A stretch of DNA of 64,000 bases from positions 24,347 to 88,346 of the forward strand of contig NZ_JAIHOM010000003.1 of NCBI RefSeq assembly GCF_026130165.1, in the 5' to 3' direction. Shown piece by piece: positions 35,285 through 43,807 of this stretch. The number at the start of each line of letters is the position of its first letter. Position 1 is the stretch's first letter. A model generated the notes under the pieces. That model had not been told where the DNA came from. It did no database searches and was given only the letters and a program-made list of their open reading frames with translations. This DNA is from Spirulina subsalsa FACHB-351. Lineage in GTDB: Bacteria; Cyanobacteriota; Cyanobacteriia; Cyanobacteriales; Spirulinaceae. The translations under genes were made by a program, and so were the position numbers.

Positions 35285-36385
35285 TTAACCCTCCACTAAA
35301 CAATCCTTTAACTGTTGACGCAGTTTATCATGATCCAAATCTTGACCAATCAAGACAATTTGATTCTTTTTCTCCCCTTTCCACTCGTCATCCTCAATAG
35401 AAAACCGCTTACCGCTTAAATGAAAAATATGACGATTGGGACTTTCTTCAAACCAGAGAATCCCCTTAGCACGGAAAATATTAGACGTTAACTGGTTATC
35501 TAAGAAAGACTGAAACTTCCGAATGGCAAAAGGTTTATCACTACTAAAAGAAATAGAGGTGAAACCATCATTTTCTAGGTGATTTGAGTGATGATGATGG
35601 TGGTGATCATGATCGTGATCATGGTGGTGATCATGGTCACAAGTTTCATCACAAACATGATCCTCATGATCATGATCATGGTCATGGTGGTGATGATGAT
35701 CATGGTCATCTTCCACCTGATCAAAGTATTTGTCAGACTCAAATAAACCTACACTTAAAATCAGGGGTAACGGCACTTGTGAACGAGTTGTCCGTAAGAT
35801 TCGCGCCTCGGATTTAATATCCCGAATTCTCACCTCTAGCGCATCTACATTAGCCTCATCGACTAAATCAACTTTATTCAATAAAATCACATCACCATAG
35901 GCAATTTGACTGTAGGCCGCTTCACTGTTAAATAAATCTAGACTGAAGTTCTCACAGTCTACTACCGTGACAATAGAATCTAACCGGGTCATATCCCGAA
36001 TTTCTGTGCCTAAAAAGGTTAAAGCTACAGGTAAAGGGTCAGCTAATCCGGTGGTTTCAACCACTAAATAATCGATCTTATCATCCCGCTCTAAAACCCG
36101 ATACACGGCATTGACTAGATCTTCATTAATCGTGCAGCAAATACAACCATTGCTCAGTTCTACCATATCATCGCCTGTGCTGACGATTAGTTCATTATCA
36201 ATACCAATCTCGCCAAATTCATTGACTAAAACTGCCGTTTTAAGACCTTCTTGGTTGGTCAAAATATGATTAAGGAGGGTGGTTTTACCACTGCCGAGGA
36301 ATCCTGTGATAATCGTCACAGGTAAACCGACTTTAGGAATGTCCATATTGTGGACTGAGTTGTTTTTAGGATCGACTGTCTGCAT
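35285..36385 (-). CDS. COG0523 (CobW/Zng1-type) GTPase with His-rich metal-binding segment
   Basis: 366-aa G3E-family GTPase, the metallochaperone class that delivers zinc or other metals to target enzymes. It shows the Walker A motif GFLGSGKT (28-35), the signature NGCICCTINEDL holding the CxCC metal site, VETTGLADP, and the NKVD guanine motif. A segment at about residues 228-276 is extremely rich in His and Asp (HDHHHHHDHDHDHEDH and similar), typical for metal storage or transfer. The C-terminal CobW_C domain follows. Specific metal unknown; no adjacent zinc regulon gene is visible. It is divergent from the Ser/Thr kinase gene. Confidence 0.88.
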   Translation of the reverse strand: MQTVDPKNNSVHNMDIPKVGLPVTIITGFLGSGKTTLLNHILTNQEGLKTAVLVNEFGEIGIDNELIVSTGDDMVELSNGCICCTINEDLVNAVYRVLERDDKIDYLVVETTGLADPLPVALTFLGTEIRDMTRLDSIVTVVDCENFSLDLFNSEAAYSQIAYGDVILLNKVDLVDEANVDALEVRIRDIKSEARILRTTRSQVPLPLILSVGLFESDKYFDQVEDDHDHHHHHDHDHDHEDHVCDETCDHDHHHDHDHDHHHHHHSNHLENDGFTSISFSSDKPFAIRKFQSFLDNQLTSNIFRAKGILWFEESPNRHIFHLSGKRFSIEDDEWKGEKKNQIVLIGQDLDHDKLRQQLKDCLVEG

Positions 36386-36474
36386 AAGCTTGGTCTGAAA
36401 ACCTATGGGAATCTACATCTCTATCTTATCGGTTTAGGTGTATGCCTTGATGGGGTTAGTCCTTTGGGGGGATG

Positions 36475-36700
36475 ATCAGCGACTGTACCCCTAGCAGATC
36501 AACTGGGAAAGAGCATACTAGGTGAGGGATGGGCTGTTTTTGCCGTTGCAGCAGGGAAAAGGCCCTCTGTCTCGCGAGAGGAGACTGTTAGAATGGGGGG
36601 TGAGTCCCTCGGATGCAGGCTTTAGTGTGAACTTACCAATCTCCTGTTCAAGGGTAGCCTAACGGGAGAGTCTGTCAAGACCTCTGATCTGTTTCTGCGG
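36475..36700. ncRNA. Candidate structured non-coding RNA (weak)
   Basis: The region is more GC-rich than other gaps in the window and can form several nested helices, including a hairpin with loop GTCTCGCG. The segment TTCAAGGGTAGCC near the right side and CCCCT near the left recall 6S-RNA-like bubbles, but no conserved family could be identified. The strand and ends are unknown. Confidence 0.2.
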
Positions 36701-36718
36701 GTGATCTGTTTCTGCGGG
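36685..36718 (+). repeat. 17-bp perfect tandem repeat
   Basis: TGATCTGTTTCTGCGGG occurs twice in direct succession, upstream of the Ser/Thr kinase gene. Confidence 0.8.
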
Positions 36719-36840
36719 GGGGTTGGGTTTTGCGATCGCCTCCCTCAACTTCGTCCCTTGATTATTTTAGCGGATAATACGGTTACAGGGATGTTTAAAG
36801 AAAATGGGATCACCTCACTATTTTGAGTGTAACAGAAAAA

Positions 36841-38559
36841 ATGACACCCACTTTATTAAATAATCGCTATTTAATTATCAATAAACTCGGTCAAGGGGGC
36901 TTTGGTGAAACCTTTTTGGCCAAAGATACCCATATGCCCTCCCAGCGCATTTGTGTCGTTAAAAAATTACAACCCATTGGTCATAAACCCGCCGTTTATC
37001 AATTAGTACAAGAACGGTTTCAACGGGAAGCTGCTATTTTAGAGAAACTCGGCACAGAACAAGTCCAAATTCCCCAACTTTACGCCTATTTTGTAGAAAA
37101 TAATCAGTTTTATCTGGTGCAAGAATACATTGAAGGGCTACCTCTCTCTAAACGGATGCAGCAAGGAACATTAAGCAGCCCAGAAGCGCGGGAAATCCTC
37201 ATGGGTTTATTACCTGTCTTACACTATATCCACAAGGAGGGGATTATTCACCGTGACATAAAACCCGATAATATTATTTTGCGTCAGTCTGATTTTAAGC
37301 CTGTCCTCATTGATTTTGGTGCCGTTAAAGAAACCATGGGAATCGAGGTCAATTCTGAAGGAAAAATGACTTCTTCTATTGTCATTGGAACTCCCGGATT
37401 TATGCCTTCAGAACAAGCCGCCGGACGACCTATTTTTTCCAGTGATTTATATAGCTTGGCTTTAACCATTGTTGCCCTCTTGACAGGTAAGCAACCCTCG
37501 GATTTAATCGACCCACAAACGGGAGAAATTAAGTGGCGAAATCATACATCTAACCTAGACTTAGAATTAGCAGAAGTATTAGATCGTGCCTTAGAATATC
37601 ATCCTCGCGATCGCTTCCGCACCGCACAGGATATGTTAGACGCATTACATCCCCTTGCCGCGACAGTCGTAGCCAGTCCTCCCCCTCCCGTCACTCCCAC
37701 CCCCTCAAAAACCCTCCCTCTGTGGCTGTTTGCAGCCATTATAGGGACAATTATAGGCGTGAGTGGGGTAAGTGCCGTCATGTTTTTGAACGCCTCTAAT
37801 CCCCCCCAAAACCCCCCCACTCCCTCAACTCCTACCACTCCCTCAACTCCTACCCCTCCCTCAACTCCTACCCCTCCCTCAACTCCTACCCCTCCCTCAA
37901 CTCCTACCCTTTCCCCTTTCTACTTTGTCGCGGATTCTGCCTATGAAAACCGGGAAAATGCTCAACAGCGCTTGCGGCAGTTGAGACAAGCAGGATATAG
38001 CAGCGCGGGGGAATTTTGGATTCCTGACTATGCCAACTTATCCGGTCGGCCCTATTATCAAGTTTATGCGGGGAAATTTGATCAGCGCGATCGCTGCCTT
38101 GAACTATTGCGACAACATGGACAACAAATCCCTGATGCCTACTGTTCTTTCGCCAGTCCTAACCCCAACGATAACCCCAATGTCGTTAAATTCCAAGACC
38201 TGCCCACAGACACCCCAAACTCTAACACTAACCCCTCACCCGCTCAAGCCGTGCAAGACTATTATGCAACGATTAACCGTCGTGACTATAACAGCGCTTG
38301 GCAACAACTTTCCCCCGACTTTCAACGCAAACATTCCAACAATCGTTACAGTGACTATACCAACTGGTGGGAGAGTGTAGAAAATGTAGACGTTCAACAA
38401 GTGCAAGTCATCCAAAATACCGGAGAAACCGCAACAGTAATGACCCAACTCCGTTACCAACTTAAAAATGGTCAAACCTCAAGAGATCGTCTCCGTTTTC
38501 GCTTAGAATGGGATGCAAACCGGGAAATATGGGTATTTCAAGACAGCCATCGCCTGTAA
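36841..38559 (+). CDS. Membrane Ser/Thr protein kinase with SPOR-like and NTF2-like C-terminus
   Basis: 572 aa from the ATG at 36841; the open frame extends to a TTG at 36823, but MTPTLLNNRYLI is the usual start in this cyanobacterial family. The kinase domain (about 12-270) has GQGGFGETF, VVKKL, HRDIKPDN and DFGAVKE. A transmembrane helix follows (LWLFAAIIGTIIGVSGVSAVMFL), then a perfectly repeated PSTPT linker, a SPOR-like region (FYFVADSAYENRENAQQRLR), and a C-terminal NTF2-like domain (VQDYYATINRRDYNSAWQQL). The kinase faces the cytoplasm and the last two domains are expected outside the membrane, so it may sense a wall or envelope signal. It ends 2 bp from the convergent sulfotransferase stop. 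Confidence 0.88.
   Translation: MTPTLLNNRYLIINKLGQGGFGETFLAKDTHMPSQRICVVKKLQPIGHKPAVYQLVQERFQREAAILEKLGTEQVQIPQLYAYFVENNQFYLVQEYIEGLPLSKRMQQGTLSSPEAREILMGLLPVLHYIHKEGIIHRDIKPDNIILRQSDFKPVLIDFGAVKETMGIEVNSEGKMTSSIVIGTPGFMPSEQAAGRPIFSSDLYSLALTIVALLTGKQPSDLIDPQTGEIKWRNHTSNLDLELAEVLDRALEYHPRDRFRTAQDMLDALHPLAATVVASPPPPVTPTPSKTLPLWLFAAIIGTIIGVSGVSAVMFLNASNPPQNPPTPSTPTTPSTPTPPSTPTPPSTPTPPSTPTLSPFYFVADSAYENRENAQQRLRQLRQAGYSSAGEFWIPDYANLSGRPYYQVYAGKFDQRDRCLELLRQHGQQIPDAYCSFASPNPNDNPNVVKFQDLPTDTPNSNTNPSPAQAVQDYYATINRRDYNSAWQQLSPDFQRKHSNNRYSDYTNWWESVENVDVQQVQVIQNTGETATVMTQLRYQLKNGQTSRDRLRFRLEWDANREIWVFQDSHRL
37819..37908 (+). repeat. 18-bp coding tandem repeat, five copies
   Basis: Unit (AC/CC)TCCCTCAACTCCTACC, five copies in 90 bp, encoding the (T/P)PSTPT linker of the kinase. 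The last three units are identical in DNA, which suggests slippage-driven copy change. Confidence 0.85.
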
Positions 38560-38561
38560 TC

Positions 38562-39512
38562 TTAATGATTTCCCCCAACTCCCACCCAGTGGCTTAAATC
38601 TCGATGTAATAACTCGCTCAACTGTTCAATTTCTGGCCTAAATTCTCGCTGTAAACGTTCTTTTAACTCAGGATTAAGAGGTGAACGAGATTTTTGTTCA
38701 ACATTGTATTGTTCTAGACTCCCTCTTAAGCTTTTGCGAATCCGAGAGGGAATCAGAAAGCGCACAACAGAACGTAAAGATTTAGGGGGACGACGTAAAA
38801 ATTGCTGAACAGCAATATTGCGGACTTGACGATTAGCATTAACCACCTTAAAATCGGCTGCAAAATCATCTCGACACCCTAAAAACTGTAAAGTCTTTCG
38901 ATACACAGCTAGGGTATCTTGCTTGAAATCATCAAAAATAATGATCTCTACATTCTCTCGTCCAAAAATATCTAGATACCGCTTGACCTGTTCCGTATAA
39001 CAAGCAATTTTCGAATAAAAAAAACATTCAACGGGATGATCCCTTTTTTCAGGAATACCCATCCCTTTTTGCCGGGTAGCTTCTGCCTTTAAAGCTGTTG
39101 CAAAATCTGCAATATTTTCATCTCCCCAAAAAACCAACTGTGAATGCCAAGAATACATCATTTCTAGAGGATTCCTGAGCATAATCAAAATTTTTGCCTC
39201 AGCATTAAACTGCTTAATCTCCTGTGCCGCCCGCTTAAAATAGAGATAAAATACAGATGATTCTCCCCGAATTTTTTCATCCTTAGTCTCATTAAAATAA
39301 CTGAGATATTCCTCAAGAGTAGGTCGGCTAAAATTTAAATCACTACCAAAAAAGTGGATTTCCCTTTTCCCTCCAGCTAAATTGTCCGGGGAGTCGGGGA
39401 TGTTGAGCATAAAAATTTCTGGGTGTTGCTCTAAATAGCTGTGCATTGCCGTTGTGCCGCATTTAGGAGCGCCAACAATGAAAAAGTTGGGTTTTTGAGT
39501 AGGTGTTGTCAT
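38562..39512 (-). CDS. Sulfotransferase
   Basis: 316 aa from the ATG at 39510-39512; a GTG at 39542 would add 10 residues. It shows the 5'-PSB loop for PAPS binding (FIVGAPKCGTTAMHSYL, including Lys) and the 3'-phosphate-binding segment (LIMLRNPLEMMYSWHSQLVF). It transfers sulfate from PAPS to a hydroxyl of an unknown acceptor, possibly a cell-surface glycan. It is oriented opposite to its neighbours, and behind its 5' end lies the 144-bp repeat. Confidence 0.88.
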   Translation of the reverse strand: MTTPTQKPNFFIVGAPKCGTTAMHSYLEQHPEIFMLNIPDSPDNLAGGKREIHFFGSDLNFSRPTLEEYLSYFNETKDEKIRGESSVFYLYFKRAAQEIKQFNAEAKILIMLRNPLEMMYSWHSQLVFWGDENIADFATALKAEATRQKGMGIPEKRDHPVECFFYSKIACYTEQVKRYLDIFGRENVEIIIFDDFKQDTLAVYRKTLQFLGCRDDFAADFKVVNANRQVRNIAVQQFLRRPPKSLRSVVRFLIPSRIRKSLRGSLEQYNVEQKSRSPLNPELKERLQREFRPEIEQLSELLHRDLSHWVGVGGNH

Positions 39513-39545
39513 GAAGAATTTCTCACTATAATGGGGTTGCACTGT

Positions 39546-39689
39546 TATAGCATTTCCATTTGAGTTTTGTAATCCACAAGGAAAAGCAAAGGGAACAAGG
39601 AACAGGGAACAGTATACAAGGGTTACAAGGAGCTTGAAGTATTATGAGAAACTTCCCTGATAGTTGATCAATGATTTGGAAATGCTATA
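39546..39689. mobile_element. 144-bp MITE-like element with 13-bp inverted ends
   Basis: Ends TATAGCATTTCCA (39546-39558) and TGGAAATGCTATA (39677-39689) are perfect inverted repeats. The inside holds AACAAGGAACAGGGAAC repeats and no open frame. A partial second copy, in reverse, is at 333-370. It lies in the gap between the sulfotransferase and a membrane glycosyltransferase gene. Confidence 0.65.
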
Positions 39690-39728
39690 TACAATTACTT
39701 GCCAACATAAGCAACTGATCATTAAGTG

Positions 39729-41102
39729 ATGAAACCTCAAAATCTTACAATCCTTGCATTAGTTTTATTGTCTAGCGTTTCTGCTATTTTGTCCACTCTC
39801 TTAAATATTCCCGGCTGGATATTAGCTGTTCCTATCATCTTGTTATTGTTACATTTTAAAGATAAAGAAGCTCAAGATCACTGGGTTAAAACTACATTAT
39901 TATGGGGGATTAATTTAGGATTATTACTGTTATTGTGTTATCATATTTTTACAATTATTGTTAATAACATAATAAATCTTCCAGACTGGGACTTTCTAGC
40001 GTTTTGGCTAGGAGGAAAAGCGGCTGTTAGTGGTCTAAATCTGTATGATGCTAATGTGCTAAAATCCTTGGTTATTTCCTTTAATTTAAACGAATACATT
40101 GGTGAAGGATTTACTCACGCTTTTCTCTGCTGTGGTTTTCCTTACCCTCCCCCCAGTATCTTGTTATTTATTCCCCTCGGGTGGTTTGAACCTAGATTGG
40201 CGTTGATATTCTGGTATGGGGTTAATATTTTGGTTTTAATTGTAACCATTATTCTGTTGTGGGAAAGGTTCTTTAAACATCATAAAATATTGGGCTTACT
40301 AACTGTAACTAGCTTAACTTTAACTATTTTTGGCGTAAAAAGTAACCTCCTCTTTGCCCAAACCAATTTTATGGTTCTCCTAACTATTTTAATGTATTGG
40401 CGGAATCAGTCTAAACTCATAGGGGGGGGGTGGTTAGGATTAGGCATTTTAATTAAACCCTTTGTTGCTCTACTATTGGTTTATGTGGTTGCTAGACGAC
40501 AATGGAGAATTGTAGCATCAGCTTTTGGGGTATTAATAGGACTGACTTTGGTAACTTTGTTAATTATTGGAGTCAAGCCATTTCATACTTATTTAACGGA
40601 TGCTCCCTATTCTGCTTTACCGTTTGAAGTGTATATTGAACCCATCAACGGGTCACTATTAGCAAATATATTACGCTTGACTAATTACACACCTTCTGGT
40701 GGTTCACCGATTTTCCATCCGCTACATATTACCATTGGATTATTATTAGGTTTAACGACTCTGTGGGTTTGTCTTAGGGTAAATCAGAAAAATGAGCAAT
40801 GGGCTTTTATGTCTATGCTGATGTTATCTTTAATTATCTATCCCGGTTCTCTTTTGCATTCCAGTGTAATTAATATTATCCCAATTCTCTTTTTATGGGG
40901 TAATCGTCACAAGGTTGAAACTGGACATTGGTGGTTACTGGGACTAATTACTGTAGAATATATGCTGTTACATAATCAGTATATGTTTATTGCCAATATG
41001 TTGCTCTGGATTGTTTTCACTGGAATTAGTTTAAGCCTAATTCATCCTCAGCAGTTGGCAAAACTTAAAGCGTTGAGTAGAGGACAACTAACACAAGAGT
41101 AA
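39729..41102 (+). CDS. GT87-like (DUF2029) membrane glycosyltransferase
   Basis: 457 aa, strongly hydrophobic, about a dozen transmembrane segments. After the second or third helix comes DWDFLAFWLGGKAAVSGLNLYD, the acidic loop typical of GT87/DUF2029 polyprenyl-phosphate-sugar-dependent transferases. FPYPPPSILLFIPLGW and LGLGILIKPFVALLLVYV also fit. The DNA is AT-rich relative to neighbours. Start chosen at the ATG at 39729, 3 bp behind a GTG at 39726. It ends tail to tail with, and overlaps by 15 bp, the STAS gene. Acceptor unknown. Confidence 0.8.
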   Translation: MKPQNLTILALVLLSSVSAILSTLLNIPGWILAVPIILLLLHFKDKEAQDHWVKTTLLWGINLGLLLLLCYHIFTIIVNNIINLPDWDFLAFWLGGKAAVSGLNLYDANVLKSLVISFNLNEYIGEGFTHAFLCCGFPYPPPSILLFIPLGWFEPRLALIFWYGVNILVLIVTIILLWERFFKHHKILGLLTVTSLTLTIFGVKSNLLFAQTNFMVLLTILMYWRNQSKLIGGGWLGLGILIKPFVALLLVYVVARRQWRIVASAFGVLIGLTLVTLLIIGVKPFHTYLTDAPYSALPFEVYIEPINGSLLANILRLTNYTPSGGSPIFHPLHITIGLLLGLTTLWVCLRVNQKNEQWAFMSMLMLSLIIYPGSLLHSSVINIIPILFLWGNRHKVETGHWWLLGLITVEYMLLHNQYMFIANMLLWIVFTGISLSLIHPQQLAKLKALSRGQLTQE

Positions 41103-41414
41103 CCGAATCCCAGAATCAAAAACTTCCTCTAAACTGTCAATGATTTTAAACTCTTTGTCTAACTCGGTAATTTCTAACATATAACGCACTTGCTGCTTGA
41201 CATTTAATAAGTACAAACGACACTTATACTGTCTCGCAGCCCGACGGACAGCCATTAAAGCAGTTAGCCCAAAGTGGTTCACTGAATTGACTTGAACTAA
41301 ATCAATGACCCAGCAAGAATTATCGGGGGCTGGTAGTAAGTTGACGACTTTTTGTTGCAGTAGGGAAGCACCTTTAATATCTAAATCCCGTTGGGGGCGT
41401 AGAACAATATTCAT
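41088..41414 (-). CDS. STAS-domain (anti-anti-sigma-factor-like) protein
   Basis: 108 aa, a lone STAS domain (VIDLVQVNSVNHFGLTALMA, VRRAARQYKCRLYLLNV). The position that holds the phosphorylated Ser in SpoIIAA-type proteins (D-S-S-G) here reads N46-H47-F48-G49, so ordinary phosphorylation control is unlikely. It starts 21 bp after the histidine kinase stop on the same strand, so it is probably the last gene of that operon. Its 3' end overlaps the GT87-like gene by 15 bp. Confidence 0.85.
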   Translation of the reverse strand: MNIVLRPQRDLDIKGASLLQQKVVNLLPAPDNSCWVIDLVQVNSVNHFGLTALMAVRRAARQYKCRLYLLNVKQQVRYMLEITELDKEFKIIDSLEEVFDSGIRLLLC

Positions 41415-41435
41415 TGTACCCTTAATTGATATGGA

Positions 41436-43658
41436 TTAATTGATGTTTAATGTAAAATAGAAAGTTGCCCCTTGATTGACTATTGCTTCGGCCCAAATTT
41501 TGCCCCCATGCCGTTGAATAATACGTTGAACTGTGGTTAAACCGATCCCTGTTCCTTCAAATTCTCGTTGAGAATGTAAACGACCAAAGGTGGTAAATAA
41601 TTTGTCGGCATATTCCATATTAAATCCTGCGCCATTGTCGCGGACAAAATAGACTATTTCGGTGTTTTTTTCCAGATTTTGATCTGAATTATCATCTAGA
41701 CTCTCCTCGTTGAGTTCCCCTGTTTCTGTGGGAAGGGATAATGCTCCAAATTCAATTTTAGTTTCGGTTTGTTTTTTGGTATATTTCCAGGCATTGCCTA
41801 GGAGGTTTTCTAGGGCAACTTGTAGTAATCCCTCATTGCCATAAACGATTAAGTTAGGGACAATAGAACAGATAACCTGACGTTGGGGATTATTGCGTTG
41901 AAAGTCTTGTATAATTTTTTCCGCCATTTGACTTAGGTCAACTTGACCAATGGTTAACTCTGTGCGGGTCACATGGGCTAATTGTAGAAGATCGTGGATC
42001 ATCTGGCGCATTCTAACACAGGATTTTCTAATTTGCTCTAGATAATCTTTGCCTTCGTCATCTAAACAGTCTCCATATTCTTCTAATAGTATTTGGTTGA
42101 AGAATTCTATATGGGAAAGGGGGGTTTTTAGGTCATGGGAAACGGTGCGGGAGAAGGATTCAAGTTCTTCGTTGACTAATTCGAGTTCTCGGGTACGCTC
42201 TTGTAAGGAGGAATTCAGATTCTTGATTTTAAGTTCGGCTCGTTTGCGCTCGGTAATATCTCGACCTACATAAACAAATTCCTGCATTCCTTCTTCGGTT
42301 TCAATGGGGGAACGGGAGAAGGAAACGGATATTTCTTCCCCTGTTTTTTTACAACAAGTAATTTCGGTTTGGGATAAAGTGTGATGGTGTTGTTTATCTT
42401 GTAGAATATCAAAGTAGTAGGGAGCAAATATTTTGTTAATCGGTTGTCCTAATAGTTCAAGTTCCCGATAACCAAAGAGTTTTTGGGTGGCGGGGTTAAT
42501 TTTTTTGATTAGCCCGGTTTTGGTGGTGACAATCAGAGCATCAGCCATTGACAAAATGATCTGGTTGATGTAGTCTTTGGTGCTAGAAAGTCTTTTCAGT
42601 AAGAGTTGGGTTTCGTTGGCGGTTTGCATCAGCTTTTGCTGGAATACCATGCGTTCGGTAGCGTTATTGAGCAGGATGATTAAACATCTTTTCCCTGCTA
42701 TACTTTCTGGGTATTTCATGACATGAATATCAAAATATAAAGGATTTTCATGTTGGGGGTTTTCTGGTTGGTCAAAGCGACCTAATCCTAGGAGTTCAAA
42801 TGATTTTTTCTTTCCTTTAATGATTTGGATAAGGCTATCTTCTGAGCCAATAAACTCAGGAAAAAACTTGCGCAAATCTTCACCTTTTTTTAGGGTGTAT
42901 TTTCCATCAGAAAAGCGAGCGACGTTTTCGGAAAATTCTTTAATGGTGAAGTTACTGTTAACAATGACATAATCTTGGTGAATGACGGGGTTTGGGGTGA
43001 CTTCTTGTAATTGGGACTGGGTATCAATGAGTAAATCGCCGACTAATTGCTGCATTAGATTGGCCCGGTCTAAAATGCTGGTTAAATAGTCGTTAGCGGT
43101 TGTATCTAGGGGGACTTGTCGGGATTGTTCTAGAAGTTCCGAGAGTTGATTTTTAAATTGAATGAGGGTTTGGCGGAGGTGATGGGTTGCAATGTAGGGA
43201 AATTGCATTAAGGTCGCTTGCTTAATGTTGTCGAGATGGAGGGGGCGTAAACTGCCATTATTGTGGAATTGAAAGCGTTCTGGGTCTGGAGTTGCTGGTT
43301 GAAGTTGTTTGTGCCAAATGGTGAGACGGAGGTTAATTTGCTCGGGGGAGGCGGGAAGAATGAGATAATCGTTGCCACCATGATTGAGCCAAGGTTCGAG
43401 GATGGTGGGGTTTTCGTGAGTGGTGATGGCAATGCAGAGGAGGTTAGGAAAGCGCGATCGCATTTCTTGGCAGAGGTGTAGACGGGGGTCTAATTCCTCC
43501 CCCAAGGTCATCCAGACCCAAGGAAACACTTCTTGGGCAAAGATTTCCCAAGCGCTATTGACATCAGAACAACGGGTAATCTGATAATTTTGCGATCGCA
43601 AGACTTGTTCCAACGAATTTAGGTTATGGCTTGCATCGTCTACTATTAAGGTCTTCAT
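41436..43658 (-). CDS. Histidine kinase with degenerate N-terminal receiver domain
   Basis: 740 aa. An N-terminal receiver-like domain (1-115: TLIVDDASHNL) keeps the two acidic residues D7 and D8, but the phosphoacceptor position is Thr51 (WVWMTLGEE) and the conserved Lys is Leu (YLILPASP), so it is a pseudo-receiver. A long middle part holds a PAS domain (ALIVTTKTGLIKKINPATQKLFGY) with PAC (EEISVSFSRSPIE). A coiled-coil is followed by the kinase core with H-box FSRTVSHDLKTPLSHIEF, N-box LLGNAWKYTKK, G1 DNGAGFN and G2 GTGIGLTT. No membrane segment is seen, so it is probably cytoplasmic. The STAS protein follows on the same strand. Confidence 0.88.
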   Translation of the reverse strand: MKTLIVDDASHNLNSLEQVLRSQNYQITRCSDVNSAWEIFAQEVFPWVWMTLGEELDPRLHLCQEMRSRFPNLLCIAITTHENPTILEPWLNHGGNDYLILPASPEQINLRLTIWHKQLQPATPDPERFQFHNNGSLRPLHLDNIKQATLMQFPYIATHHLRQTLIQFKNQLSELLEQSRQVPLDTTANDYLTSILDRANLMQQLVGDLLIDTQSQLQEVTPNPVIHQDYVIVNSNFTIKEFSENVARFSDGKYTLKKGEDLRKFFPEFIGSEDSLIQIIKGKKKSFELLGLGRFDQPENPQHENPLYFDIHVMKYPESIAGKRCLIILLNNATERMVFQQKLMQTANETQLLLKRLSSTKDYINQIILSMADALIVTTKTGLIKKINPATQKLFGYRELELLGQPINKIFAPYYFDILQDKQHHHTLSQTEITCCKKTGEEISVSFSRSPIETEEGMQEFVYVGRDITERKRAELKIKNLNSSLQERTRELELVNEELESFSRTVSHDLKTPLSHIEFFNQILLEEYGDCLDDEGKDYLEQIRKSCVRMRQMIHDLLQLAHVTRTELTIGQVDLSQMAEKIIQDFQRNNPQRQVICSIVPNLIVYGNEGLLQVALENLLGNAWKYTKKQTETKIEFGALSLPTETGELNEESLDDNSDQNLEKNTEIVYFVRDNGAGFNMEYADKLFTTFGRLHSQREFEGTGIGLTTVQRIIQRHGGKIWAEAIVNQGATFYFTLNIN

Positions 43659-43807
43659 CTTGTTTTAGACTCCCACTATCAGGCCCCAGGTATTGATTCA
43701 CCCCAAATTAATGAACATTAGATCATTTCTCTTTTCATCATAAAGAGCAATGTAGCCACTACACAGAAAGCCATAGGAAAATTAATTAACCTTACTAACA
43801 ACACAAA

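Larger units (their letters stand above)
36386..36840. other. 455-bp intergenic region with possible structured RNA
   Basis: GC-rich stretch (about 36475-36700) with many short complementary segments: CAGATCA (36495-36501) with TGATCTG (36685-36691), ACCC with GGGT, and the hairpin CCTCT/AGAGG at 36564-36581. Two of these pairings cross, so they would be alternatives. A perfect 17-bp tandem repeat occurs at 36685-36718. No protein-coding frame. Confidence 0.45.

Noticed and set aside
35584..35817. Asp/Gly/His-rich frame on the forward strand
   Set aside because: Complement of the His-rich segment of the COG0523 GTPase.
36475..36700. RNase P RNA or tmRNA
   Set aside because: The conserved sequences of those RNAs (GAGGAAAGTC-type and the tRNA-like ends) are absent.
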